Part shown: positions 51,473 through 61,400 of the stretch, in pieces
Position numbering within the stretch: the first letter of the stretch is position 1
Layout of the letters: every line of letters starts with the position of its first letter
NCBI RefSeq assembly: GCF_030362835.1
Contig: NZ_JAUCGQ010000001.1
Coordinates: 372,001-436,000, forward strand
DNA from: Cellulomonas alba
GTDB lineage: Bacteria > Actinomycetota > Actinomycetes > Actinomycetales > Cellulomonadaceae
Length of the DNA stretch: 64,000 bases
Reading direction: 5' to 3'
Position numbers and translations under genes: made by a program
The notes under the pieces: model-generated
Seen by the model: only the letters and a program-made list of their open reading frames with translations
Told to the model about the DNA's origin: nothing
Databases searched by the model: none

Positions 51473-52995
51473 CCGTCCGTGACGACCTCGCGACCGCCGC
51501 CCTTCTCGGCACCCAGCGTGCGGCGCTCGAGCGCGCTGCGCTGACGGGCGTGACCGGTGACGTCGTGCACGCGCTTCCCGAGCAGGACGCGTCGGACACG
51601 CTCCTGGCGGCCGCCGCCGTGCTCGCCGTCGCCCGTCGCGCCACCCCTCCTGCCGCGCCCGCCGCCACGCTGTGCGAGCCCGCGCCCGTCGAGGACCGGG
51701 ACGCGGCGGGGCCGCGAGCGGCAGCACGGGCCGCGCAGCTGCTGAGCGACCCCGACCCCGTCGGACCCGACCTCCTGCTCGAGTGGCTCACCCTGCTCGA
51801 CCAACGCCGGCTCCGCGTGCCGGCTGCGCTCCTCGGACCCGTGCTGACGTACGCGGCGGCAACGCCCCGCCAGGACGTGGCCGGCGCGGTCGTGGCGGTC
51901 ATCGGGGAGCGCGGCCGCTGGCTCGCCTCCCAGCACCCGGGCTGGCAGCTCGTCGTCACCGCGCACACGCCCGCCGACCTCGACCTGACCGGCGACGTCC
52001 GCGACGACCCACGCTGGTCGCACGGGACCGCAGACGAACGAACGCACTGGTGGTCCACGCTGCGCGCGGTCGACCCGGCGCTGGCCCGGCAGGTGCTCGC
52101 CGAGACCTGGTCCACGCTCAAGGCCGAGGAGAAGGTCTCGTTCCTGCACGCGATCGCCGGGGACGTGACGGTCGCCGACGAGGACGTGCTGCAGCTCGCG
52201 TCGACCGACAGGGCGGCCTCGGTGCGTCGTACCGCGGCAGGCGTCCTCACGCTCCTGCCCGAGTCGGCGTTCGCGCGGGAGTGCGCCGCGCGCGCCCTGG
52301 CGACGGTGCGGCTCGAACGACGCCTGTTGCGCGAGCACCTCACGGTGACGCTGCCGACCCCTCGCGACTCCGACCCGTTCGCTCCCGCCCCGCCCGGCGT
52401 CGGACCGGGCGCCCACCTGCTGACCGAGCTCGTGGCCGCCACACCCTTGACCGCGTGGACCGACCAGCTCCGGCAGGACCCGCGCACGCTCGTCGGGCTC
52501 GCGCTCGACGCCAAGGCCCCTGAGCTCGTCGTCGGGTGGGTGCGCGCCGCGTTCACCCAGCGCGACCCGTCATGGGCGCTGGCGCTGCTCGACGCGGCGA
52601 CGCCCGACCAGTGGGCCCCCGCGCGCGCCGGGCTCATCGCGCTCGTGCCTCCGGGCGACCGGCACCGGCTCGTGGAACGGGGCCTGCAGGCCGCCGGGCG
52701 CGGCAAGCCGGCCCTGGACGCGAGCGCGCTGGCGCTCCTCACCGCCGTCCCCGGCCCGTGGGCGCCCGAGCTCACCGAGACCGTCGCGACCTCGATCGCG
52801 GGCGCGACGGACCGGGCACGCGGCTGGGCCGTGCGCGAGCTCGCCGGCCTCCTCGCGATCCGGTCCCGGCCCGACGCCGCGGCCGAGGCCACCCTGCGCC
52901 GCGCCGCCGCCGCGAGCCCCGACGCCGCACCCGCGCTGAACCGCGCCGCCGACCTCGTCCACCTACGACGCCTGACCATCGAGGAGCTCTCGTGA
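51469..52995 (+). CDS. DUF5691 family protein
   Basis: A 508-residue all-helical protein: VRDDLATAALLGTQRAALER at the start, then repeated helical segments (LLSDPDPVGPDLLLEWLTLL; LASTDRAASVRRTAAGVLTL; VVGWVRAAFTQRDPSWALAL) resembling HEAT-type repeats. The family is known only as a partner in SWIM/MoxR/VWA clusters and has no assigned activity. The GTG overlaps the SWIM gene stop and its own stop overlaps the MoxR gene start, both by GTGA. It may be a scaffold for the AAA ATPase. Confidence 0.75.
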   Translation: MTVRDDLATAALLGTQRAALERAALTGVTGDVVHALPEQDASDTLLAAAAVLAVARRATPPAAPAATLCEPAPVEDRDAAGPRAAARAAQLLSDPDPVGPDLLLEWLTLLDQRRLRVPAALLGPVLTYAAATPRQDVAGAVVAVIGERGRWLASQHPGWQLVVTAHTPADLDLTGDVRDDPRWSHGTADERTHWWSTLRAVDPALARQVLAETWSTLKAEEKVSFLHAIAGDVTVADEDVLQLASTDRAASVRRTAAGVLTLLPESAFARECAARALATVRLERRLLREHLTVTLPTPRDSDPFAPAPPGVGPGAHLLTELVAATPLTAWTDQLRQDPRTLVGLALDAKAPELVVGWVRAAFTQRDPSWALALLDAATPDQWAPARAGLIALVPPGDRHRLVERGLQAAGRGKPALDASALALLTAVPGPWAPELTETVATSIAGATDRARGWAVRELAGLLAIRSRPDAAAEATLRRAAAASPDAAPALNRAADLVHLRRLTIEELS

Positions 52996-54083
52996 CCGAG
53001 ACCACCGCGCTGCTGCGCCCGCACGCCGAGCAGGCGTTCGCCGACGAGCTCGACGCCCTCGCGCGCCTCGACGACCGCCCGCGGCCGCCCGCGTGGCGCC
53101 TGTCGCCATGGGCAGTCGTCACGTACCTGCTGGGCGGGAGCCTCGCCGACAGCACCGTGATCACGCCGAAGTACGTCGGTCCGCGGCGGCTCGTCGAGGT
53201 CGCGGTGGCGACGCTCGCGACCGACCGGGCTCTCCTGCTGCTCGGCGTCCCCGGCACCGCGAAGACCTGGGTCAGCGAGCACCTGGCGGCCGCCGTCTCG
53301 GGGCGCTCGACGCTCGTCGTGCAGGGCACGTCCGGCACGTCCGAGGACGCCATCCGCTACGGCTGGAACTACGCGCGGCTCCTCGCCGAGGGCCCGAGCG
53401 ACGCTGCCCTGGTGCCGTCTCCCGTCATGACCGCGATGCGCGAGGCGTCGATCGCGCGCGTCGAGGAGCTCACCCGCATCCCGTCGGACGTGCAGGACGC
53501 GCTCATCACGATCCTCTCGGAGAAGTCGCTGCCCGTCCCTGAGCTCGGGGGCGAGGTGCAGGCCGCGAAGGGCTTCAACGTCATCGCCACCGCGAACGAC
53601 CGCGACCGCGGCGTCAACGAGCTGTCGTCGGCGCTGCGGCGCCGGTTCAACACGGTCGTGCTGCCGCTGCCTGCGACCGCCGAGGAGGAGGTCGCGATCG
53701 TCGCCCGGCGCGTCGAGCAGCTCGGCCGCTCGCTCGAGCTCCCACCGGTGCCGGCCGCGGCGGAGGAGATCCGACGCGTCGTCACCGTGTTCCGCGAGCT
53801 GCGCTCCGGGCAGACGGTCGACGGGCGCACCGCGGTCAAGAGCCCGTCCGGGACGATGTCGACCGCCGAGGCGATCTCCGTCGTCACCAACGGGCTCGCG
53901 TTGGCCGCGCACTTCGGCGACGGCGTGCTGCGGCCGTCGGACATCGCGGCGGGCATCGTCGGCGCCGTCGTCAAGGACCCCCTGACCGACACCGTCGTCT
54001 GGACGGAGTACCTCGAGGCCGTCGTGCGTGAGCGCCGCGACTGGTCGGACTTCTACCGCGCGTGCCGCGAGGTCACCGCGTGA
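52992..54083 (+). CDS. MoxR-type AAA+ ATPase
   Basis: A 363-residue AAA+ ATPase. Walker A is LLLGVPGTAKTWVSEHLAAA (GTAKT in place of GSGKT, usual for MoxR). The Walker B position lies in SIARVEELTRIPSDVQDALI, and NVIATANDRDRGVNELSSAL with RRRFNTVVLPLP gives sensor 1 and the arginine finger. The helical lid follows. MoxR proteins act with VWA-domain proteins as chaperone-like machines that insert metals or remodel complexes. Here the VWA partner is two genes downstream. The start is set by the GTGA overlap. Confidence 0.9.
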   Translation: MTETTALLRPHAEQAFADELDALARLDDRPRPPAWRLSPWAVVTYLLGGSLADSTVITPKYVGPRRLVEVAVATLATDRALLLLGVPGTAKTWVSEHLAAAVSGRSTLVVQGTSGTSEDAIRYGWNYARLLAEGPSDAALVPSPVMTAMREASIARVEELTRIPSDVQDALITILSEKSLPVPELGGEVQAAKGFNVIATANDRDRGVNELSSALRRRFNTVVLPLPATAEEEVAIVARRVEQLGRSLELPPVPAAAEEIRRVVTVFRELRSGQTVDGRTAVKSPSGTMSTAEAISVVTNGLALAAHFGDGVLRPSDIAAGIVGAVVKDPLTDTVVWTEYLEAVVRERRDWSDFYRACREVTA

Positions 54084-56347
54084 CGCAGACCGACGCGGAC
54101 GCTCCCGCGCCGACGTCCACGGCGGACGGCGTGCACGTCATGGGCGTGCGGCACCACGGTCCCGGTTCGGCGCGCGCCGTCGCCCGAGCCCTCGCAGAGC
54201 TGCAGCCCGACCTCGTCCTGGTCGAAGGCCCCGCCGACGCCGACGACCTGATCGGGTTCGCGCAGGCGGGGACCCTGACGCCGCCCGTCGCGCTGCTCGC
54301 CTCACTGACGGACGCGCCGGCGACCGCCGCCTTCTGGCCATTCGCCGCCTTCTCCCCTGAGTGGCAGGCCCTGACCTGGGCGAACGCGAACGACGTCCCG
54401 GCGCGCTTCATCGACCTGCCCGCATCTGTCAGCCTCGCGGCCCGCGCCGCGCCCCCGGATGCCTCGGTGCAGGACGACGAGGCCGGGCAGCCGCCGGTGT
54501 CCCTGGACCCGATCGCCACGCTCGCCGGCGCGGCGGGGTACGACGACCCCGAGCGGTGGTGGGAGGACGTCGTCGAGTCGCGGCTGACGGACTCGACACC
54601 GTTCGGCGTCCTCACGGAGGCCATGGCGCACCTCCGCGAGGCACATCCCCAGCCCCACGACCCGGACGAGGCGCGCCGCGAGGCGTACATGCGCCAGCAG
54701 ATCCGAGCGGCGCAGAAGGCCGGCCACCGGCGGGTCGCCGTGGTCTGCGGCGCCTGGCACGCCCCGGCTCTCGCCGGAAAGCTGCCGCCCGCGAGCGTCG
54801 ACACCAAGCTCCTGGCCGGCCTGCCCAAGAAGAAGACGACGCTGACCTGGATCCCGTGGACGTCCTCGCGCCTGGCCCGTGCGTCCGGGTACGGCGCGGG
54901 GATCACCTCCCCGGGCTGGTACGAGCACCTGTTCACGACGCAGTCCGACGTGACGGCCAGCTGGCTCGTCCGGGTCGGCGGCGCGCTCCGGGAGAAGGAC
55001 CTGCCGGTCTCGTCCGCGCACGTGATCGAGGCCGTCCGGCTCGCGGAGACTCTCGCCACCCTGCGAGGCCGCCACATCCCGGGTCTGGCCGAGGTGACCG
55101 AGGCGACTCGGGCGGTCTTGTGCGACGGCGACGACGACCTCGTCGCGTATGTCACCGCGCAGCTCGTCGTCGGCGAGCACCTGGGTGAGGTGAGCGACCA
55201 CGTACCGACCGTGCCGCTCGACACCGACTTGCGGGCCGTCGCGCGTCGGCTGCGGCTCTCGTTCGACGCCGCGCCGCGCACCCTCGAGCTCGACCTGCGC
55301 AAGGAGACCGACCTGGCCCGCTCCCGGCTCCTGCACCGGCTGACGCTTCTCGACATCGACTGGGCCCAGCCCGACCACCAGCGCAGCCGCAGCACCGGCA
55401 CGTTCCGCGAGGCGTGGACGCTGCGCTGGCGCCCCGAGCTCGCAGTCGCGGTCGTCGAGGCGGCGCTCTGGGGGACCACCGTCGAGACGGCCGCAACTGC
55501 GCGGGTCGTCCACGACGCGGTCGAGGCACCACTGCCGACCTTGACCGCGATGCTGGAGCAGACACTGCTCGCCGACCTGCCGCGTGCGGCGGACGCCGTG
55601 CTCGAGCACGTCGACGTCCGGGCCGCCCACGACGGCGACATCGCCCGCCTCATGGCCGCACTGCCGGCGCTGGTCCGCGCCCACCGGTACAGCGACGTCC
55701 GCGGCACCCCGACCGCCGACCTCGGCCGCGTCGGCGACGCGCTCCTCGTCCGCGTCTGCGCCGGTCTGGCCGCCGCCGTCGCGGGCCTCGACGACGAGTC
55801 CGCGCTCGCCCTGCGGCGCCTGCTCGACGACGTGCACACGGCGGTCCAGCTGCGCGACGACGACACGGGCACCGCCTTGTGGCTCGACACGATCCTCGCC
55901 CTGGCTGGCCGCACGGACATCTCCGGCGCTCTCACCGGACGCGCCACGCGGCTGCTCCTCGACGCCCACCGCATCGACATCCGCGACGCCGGGCTGCGCC
56001 TGTCGCGGGCGCTGTCGTACGGCACGGTCGCCCGCCACCAGGCCGCGTGGGTCGAGGGCTTCCTCGCGGGCGGCGGCCTGCTCCTCGTGCACGACCGTGC
56101 CCTGCTCGCGGTCCTCGACGCGTGGGTCGCGACCCTGGCTGCCCCCACGTTCACCGACGTCATGCCCTTGCTCCGTCGCACGTTCGGCGCCCTGCCCCTC
56201 GGTGAACGGCGCAACCTCGGCGACGCCGTCACGCGACTGCCCCGGTCCGACGGCACCCCCGCGCCCGCGGCCGACGACGGCGTCGATCTCGAGCTCGCCG
56301 CCGGTCCGCTGCGCACGGTGGCACTGCTGCTGGGAGCGACCCGATGA
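54080..56347 (+). CDS. DUF5682 family protein
   Basis: A 755-residue protein. The N-terminal domain VHVMGVRHHGPGSARAVARA, LQPDLVLVEGPADADDL and RRVAVVCGAWHAPAL has the layout of TraB/PrgY/ChaN-like proteins (GxRHHGPG; EGP; GAWHAP), which carry conserved His and Glu and are suspected metal-dependent hydrolases. The C-terminal two thirds are helical repeats (LDIDWAQPDHQRSR, later ALLAVLDAWVATL). The family is a standing member of MoxR-VWA loci. It is coupled at both ends (GTGA before, ATGA after). Biochemical activity is unproven. Confidence 0.82.
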   Translation: MTQTDADAPAPTSTADGVHVMGVRHHGPGSARAVARALAELQPDLVLVEGPADADDLIGFAQAGTLTPPVALLASLTDAPATAAFWPFAAFSPEWQALTWANANDVPARFIDLPASVSLAARAAPPDASVQDDEAGQPPVSLDPIATLAGAAGYDDPERWWEDVVESRLTDSTPFGVLTEAMAHLREAHPQPHDPDEARREAYMRQQIRAAQKAGHRRVAVVCGAWHAPALAGKLPPASVDTKLLAGLPKKKTTLTWIPWTSSRLARASGYGAGITSPGWYEHLFTTQSDVTASWLVRVGGALREKDLPVSSAHVIEAVRLAETLATLRGRHIPGLAEVTEATRAVLCDGDDDLVAYVTAQLVVGEHLGEVSDHVPTVPLDTDLRAVARRLRLSFDAAPRTLELDLRKETDLARSRLLHRLTLLDIDWAQPDHQRSRSTGTFREAWTLRWRPELAVAVVEAALWGTTVETAATARVVHDAVEAPLPTLTAMLEQTLLADLPRAADAVLEHVDVRAAHDGDIARLMAALPALVRAHRYSDVRGTPTADLGRVGDALLVRVCAGLAAAVAGLDDESALALRRLLDDVHTAVQLRDDDTGTALWLDTILALAGRTDISGALTGRATRLLLDAHRIDIRDAGLRLSRALSYGTVARHQAAWVEGFLAGGGLLLVHDRALLAVLDAWVATLAAPTFTDVMPLLRRTFGALPLGERRNLGDAVTRLPRSDGTPAPAADDGVDLELAAGPLRTVALLLGATR

Positions 56348-57564
56348 GCTCGACGAGCGAGCTCGGGCCGGACCCGCTCGGCTCGGCAGCCCCACCGACC
56401 GGTGAGCTCGAGCGCGTCGACGAGGCGACGCGCCTACGTCGGTGGCGGCTCCTGCTCGGCGAACCCAGCCGCGTCGACGTCCAGCTGAGCGCCGGTGAGC
56501 AGGCGATGGACGCCGCGCTTGCCGCGCTCTACGACACCGGCGATGCCGGCACGCACGCCGCCGGCGAGCGCTCCGCCGGTCTCGGCGGCTCCGCGCCGCG
56601 CGTCGCCCGGTGGCTCGGCGACATCCGGACGTACTTCCCCACCAGCGTGGTCGAGGTCATGCAGCGCGACGCGGTCGACCGGCTCGGCCTGCGCCGGCTC
56701 CTGTTCGAGCCCGAGCTGCTGGCCGCAGTCCAGCCCGACATGTCGCTCGTGACGACGCTCCTCGCGCTGAACCGCACCGTCCCCGAGCAGTCGAAGGCCA
56801 CCGCGCGGCAGGTCGTCGCGGCTGTCGTCGCCGACATCGAGCGACGCATCGCATCCGCGACCCGCTCCGCCGTCAACGGCGCACTGCGCCGCTCACGCAC
56901 GCGCAGGCCGCGGTTGTCGGACATCGACTGGGACGCCACCATCCGGGCGAACCTGGCTCACTACCTGCCCGAGCACCGCACGGTCGTCCCCCACCGGCTG
57001 GTCGGGCACGCACGCCACCGCAACGTCGTCGCCCGCGACGTCGTCCTCGCGATCGACCAGTCGGGCTCCATGGCCGAGTCCGTCGTGTACGCCTCCGTGT
57101 TCGGCGCCGTCCTCGCGTCCCTTCCGGCGCTGCGGACCTCCCTGGTCGTGTTCGACACGAACGTCGTCGACCTCACCGACCAGCTCGCCGACCCCGTCGA
57201 CGTCCTGTTCGCCACCCAGCTCGGGGGCGGCACGGACATCAACCGTGCCATCGCGTACTGCCAGACCCTCGTGAGCCGGCCCGCGGACACACTGTTCATC
57301 CTCATCAGCGACCTCATCGAGGGCGGCGTTCGCGACGAGATGCTCCGCCGCGCCGGCGAGCTCACCGCCTCGGGTGCACAGGTCATCGCCCTGCTCGCCC
57401 TCTCCGACTCGGGCGCACCCGCGTACGACCACGACAACGCGGCCGCGCTCGCCGCGATGGGCATCCCCGCGTTCGCGTGCACACCTGACCGGTTCCCCGA
57501 GCTGCTGGCGATCGCGTTGTCCCGCGGCGACGTGGGCGCGTGGGTCGCCCGGCAGGTGCCATGA
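56344..57564 (+). CDS. VWA domain protein, MoxR partner
   Basis: A 406-residue protein. The first 200 residues are helical (RRWRLLLGEPS, WLGDIRTYFPTSVVEVMQRD). From about 232 comes a von Willebrand factor A domain: RDVVLAIDQSGSMAESVVYA is the MIDAS DxSGS motif, SLVVFDTNVVDLTD follows, and GGGTDINRAIAYC supplies the MIDAS Thr/Asp; LFILISDLIEGG completes it. All metal-binding residues are present. It should bind a divalent metal and act with the MoxR ATPase encoded two genes upstream. The ATG overlaps the DUF5682 stop (ATGA). Confidence 0.9.
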   Translation: MSSTSELGPDPLGSAAPPTGELERVDEATRLRRWRLLLGEPSRVDVQLSAGEQAMDAALAALYDTGDAGTHAAGERSAGLGGSAPRVARWLGDIRTYFPTSVVEVMQRDAVDRLGLRRLLFEPELLAAVQPDMSLVTTLLALNRTVPEQSKATARQVVAAVVADIERRIASATRSAVNGALRRSRTRRPRLSDIDWDATIRANLAHYLPEHRTVVPHRLVGHARHRNVVARDVVLAIDQSGSMAESVVYASVFGAVLASLPALRTSLVVFDTNVVDLTDQLADPVDVLFATQLGGGTDINRAIAYCQTLVSRPADTLFILISDLIEGGVRDEMLRRAGELTASGAQVIALLALSDSGAPAYDHDNAAALAAMGIPAFACTPDRFPELLAIALSRGDVGAWVARQVP

Positions 57565-58281
57565 CGAGCCACCAGGCGTCTCGCCGCGGGGTCGTGCACG
57601 ACCTGTGAGCAGTGCCGCTCGCTGACGCCCTCGCGCGTCCGGCGGTTTCGGCGCGTTCGAGCGGCGCGGCATCTGCGGTACCACGTCTGAACACCTCGCG
57701 ACGCTCGGAACAAGGCCATGCAGGGTGTCGCCGTCGGGCGCGTGCGCTCCACGGGCCATTGTCGGCGATACGGGCGCGTTATTTCGGCGCGCCGCACTTT
57801 CCCACACTGAAAAGAGAAGCGCGCCGATCTCCTCGCGACACCGCTGGTGAAAGACGCGCGGTCTGCCGACAGGTCCCCGGGAGCGCCGCGCAGCTCGAAC
57901 CCTCTCGGCCGTGCGCGAGAAGGCCCCGTCGTCCCCCGCACCTGAGGCTCGCGCGGTCACGGGGCGCCCTGCCAGGCGACTCGGAGCCACACCGTGGTCG
58001 GTACCCCACCGCAAGCACGGGTGTGCGCCGCCATACGGCGATGGCCTGCGGAGATATCCCGCACCGGCACGACGACGTGGGCCCCACGCGGACCCCGGCA
58101 CGGCGTCGCCGTCCGACCCGGAGGTGCGGACCGGGCGTCGAGGTGGCACGGTGACCACGGTCGACGCCGACCGGTTTGCCCGGTCTCGTCGCGCACCGGA
58201 GAGCGACGCCGATGGCCGTTCGCACGACCTCCTCCCAGCCGTTGACCGGCCCCCGGCACCGAGGTAACGTGCGTCACGCGC
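57565..58281. other. Long intergenic region before the GH3 gene
   Basis: About 720 bp. Open frames occur on both strands but have no ribosome sites, family resemblance or consistent codon use. The stretch near 57770-57830 is more AT-rich (TTATTTCGGCG, ACTGAAAAGAGAAG) and holds copies of GCGCGCCG in both orientations (about 57788 and 57818). No tRNA or riboswitch was recognised. Control sites of the GH3 gene lie at its right end. Confidence 0.4.
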
Positions 58282-58285
58282 TATA

Positions 58286-58299
58286 TGTTAGCGGTAACA
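58286..58299. promoter_or_regulatory. LacI-family-type operator for the GH3 gene
   Basis: TGTTAGCGGTAACA is a 14-bp dyad, symmetrical except for two central positions. TGTTA-n4-TAACA with a central CG is the usual shape of operators for actinobacterial LacI-family sugar repressors. TATATG just before it (58282-58287) could be a -10 box, so a bound repressor would block transcription. It is about 120 bp before the start. Induction by an oligosaccharide is inferred. Confidence 0.6.
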
Positions 58300-58416
58300 A
58301 ACCGCCTTACCCCGTCGGAAAAGGCCCCCGAGCACAGCGACGACGCTGGCTCGCGCGCGCCTGGAATGAGGCTCGCCGAGGTAGGCGGTCGGCTGACAGG
58401 AATGAGGAATGCCTTC

Positions 58417-61400
58417 ATGGTGAGAATCGGTTCCGTGCCCAGGGCGACCACGGCCGGCAGGAGACTCCGGACGCGGCGGACACCACTCGTCGGGCTCGTC
58501 GTGACAGCACTGGTGGGCAGCGGCCTGATGGTGGGCGCCCAGGGCGCGACCGCGGCGGCGCACCACGTGCCGGCGTACCAGGACCGGTCGTTGCCGTTCA
58601 GCGTCCGGGCCGCCGACCTCGTGTCGAGGATGACGCTGGAGGAGAAGCTCGACCAGCTGCGCGCCATGCAGCCGCACGCGACCTGGGCGCCGAAGCCCCA
58701 GGTGATCTCCCGGCTGGGCGTCACGTCGTACGGCTACTGGGGCGAGGCGAACCACGGCATCTACTTCCCCACCCTCCCGGGGAACAACGACTACACCCAG
58801 TACCCGCAGAGCACGTCGATCGCGTCCACGTGGGACGCCCCGCTGACGCAGAAGATCGCGGGTGGCATCGCGGACGAGGCGCGCGTCACCTACAACACCT
58901 CGTGCCCGCCGGGCAGTGACGCGCCCGTCCTCCCGGGCGGCGCCTGCTATGGCCTGACGTACTGGTCACCGAACCAGAACCTCAACCGCGACCCGCGCTG
59001 GGGACGGGCCGACGAGTCGTACTCCGAGGACCCCGAGCTGACCGGCGGCATCGCGAGCGCGTTCGTCACGGGCATGCAGGGCGACACGGCGTCGCGTCCC
59101 GACACGGTGCCGACCAAGCCCGACGACTACGTCCAGGCCGTGGCGACCCCGAAGCACTACCTCGCGAACAACTCCGAGGCGAACAGAGACTTCGGCACGT
59201 CGAACCTCAGCGAGCGGTCGCTGCTGGAGTACTTCGTGCCGCCCTTCGCCGCGTCGGTGGCCGGAGCCGGGGCGCGGTCGATGATGACCGCGTACAACGC
59301 CGTGAACATGGTCGAGGACTACACGACCGACTACCCGTCGGCCGCGAGCTTCCCGACGACGTGGAGCCCGGACGACCAGGTGACGCCGAACGGCACCCCC
59401 GGCACCCCGATGGCGGCGAGCCGCTACGCGATCGAGACGCTGATGCGTCGTTCGTTCGGCTTCGACGGCTACGTCGTCTCCGACTGCGGCGCCATCACGC
59501 GGGTGTACGGCACCGGCACGCAGGGCCACTCGTGGCACCCGGCCCAGCTCGGCGGCGACACCCAGGTGAGCAAGCCGCTCGGCAACGCGTGGGCGCTCAA
59601 GGCCGGTACCGACCTCGACTGCTTCGGACCGGACTACCCCTCGGCCGACGGTCTGCCCGCCGCGCAGGACCAGGGCTACGTCACCGAGAGCGACGTCGAC
59701 ATCGCCCTGGTGCGAGCGTTCACCGCACGCTTCCAGACCGGCGAGTTCGACCCGGCCGCGGACGTGCCGTGGGACAACGCGTCGTACTCGCTGTCGACCG
59801 CCGGCAACCCGGACGTGAAGCTGGCGTCGGCCGCGCACCGCGCGGTGGCCCACGAGGCCGCGCTCGAGGCGCCGGTGCTGCTCAAGAACGCGGGCTCGAC
59901 GCTCCCGTTCGCCGGCGCGACCACCGGCACGACCGTCGCGCTCGGCCACGTCGACAGCCTCAACACGTTCCAGTCGGGCTCCTACTCCGGCCCGACCGCC
60001 GTCAGCACCACGTTCGCGCAGGCGCTGGCCGAGGAGACCGGTGGGAGCACCTCCGACATCACCCCGGGCTCGGCGACGCCGTACCTCTCGGACCACCTCT
60101 CGGTGTTCCCGGACGTGCTGAACAAGGCCGGCACCGCCATCACGACCTCGACGTGCTCGAGCGACCCGTGCGACCCCGTCAAGGACGCGGCGACCGCCGA
60201 GTACCGCATCTCGCAGGCGGACAACGTCGTGGTCGTGGTGGGCCATCGCAACGACGACGGCGGCGAGGGCACCGACCGCACCACCGTCGCTCTGCCGCGC
60301 ATGCAGGCCGAGCTGATCCGGGACTCGATCGCGCCGCTCGCCAGCAAGTACGGCAAGAAGATCGTGGTGTGGATCCAGGGCAAGACGATGGTCGACCTCA
60401 GCGAGTTCAAGAACCTGCCCACCGTGGGCGGCATCGTCTGGTCGTCGTTCAACGGGATGTACCAGGGCCCGGCGATGTCGGAGCTGCTGTTCAACGACTC
60501 CGTGAAGCTCGAGGACGGTCGCACCGCGATCGCGAACTTCTCGGGCAAGCTGCCGCTGACCTGGTACTCGGACGTCGACGCCCAGCTGGGCAAGGCGACC
60601 GCGCCTGACCTCGCCGTCGAGGACTACCGGCTGACCAAGGCCGAGGGCGCGACCTGCGGCCGCACCTACCTCTACTACCAGGTCGGTGCCGGCTGCGCCG
60701 CGCCCGACTACGCGTTCGGCAGCGGCCTGTCGTACTCGCGGTTCGACTACGGGGCCCCGACGCTGTCGGCTTCGCGGGTCACGCCGAACCAGTCGGTGAC
60801 GGTCGCGGTCCGCGTGTCGAACCGGGCCGCGAGCCACCCGGGCAAGGCGGTCGTGCAGGTCTACGCCAAGGCGCCGAGCGGCGCTGACGGCAACGAGCGG
60901 CCCCTCAAGCAGCTCAAGGGCTTCGTGAAGACGGACGTCATCGGGGGCGGGTCCCGGACGGCGCGCATGACGATCAAGCCCGGCGACCTCTGGTTCTGGG
61001 ACGACGTGACGCACAAGAAGGTCTTCCCGACGGGTGACTGGACGATCCTGGCGGGCCCGAGCTCCGCGGATGCCGACCTCAAGGCGACGACGCTCCACGT
61101 GAGCGGCGCACGCAAGGCGGGCGTCGAGGTGGTGTCGGCACAGCCTGACGGCACCCAGCTGCGCCTCGACACCCCGGACAACCGGATCAACGCCCAGCTG
61201 TCGGTGACCAAGCACGACCTCGCCTTCTGGAACCTCGACGACCGGGCGCTCAAGGTCGAGTACAAGTCCTCGAACCCGGCAGTCGCGAAGGTGGACCGGA
61301 CGGGTGCTGTCGCACCGAAGCGGGTCGGGACGGTCCTCATCACGGCCACGGCCACCGCCGACGGCGAGACGAGGTCGACCACGTTCCCGGTCGTCGTGAC

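Noticed and set aside
57611-58154. 180-codon frame in the gap before the GH3 gene
   Set aside because: Arg/Pro-rich product, no ribosome site, and equally long frames on the other strand.
58285-58416. GH3 start at the ATG at 58285
   Set aside because: This ATG lies within the probable -10/operator region; the extra 44 residues do not look like a signal peptide, whereas one begins right after 58417.
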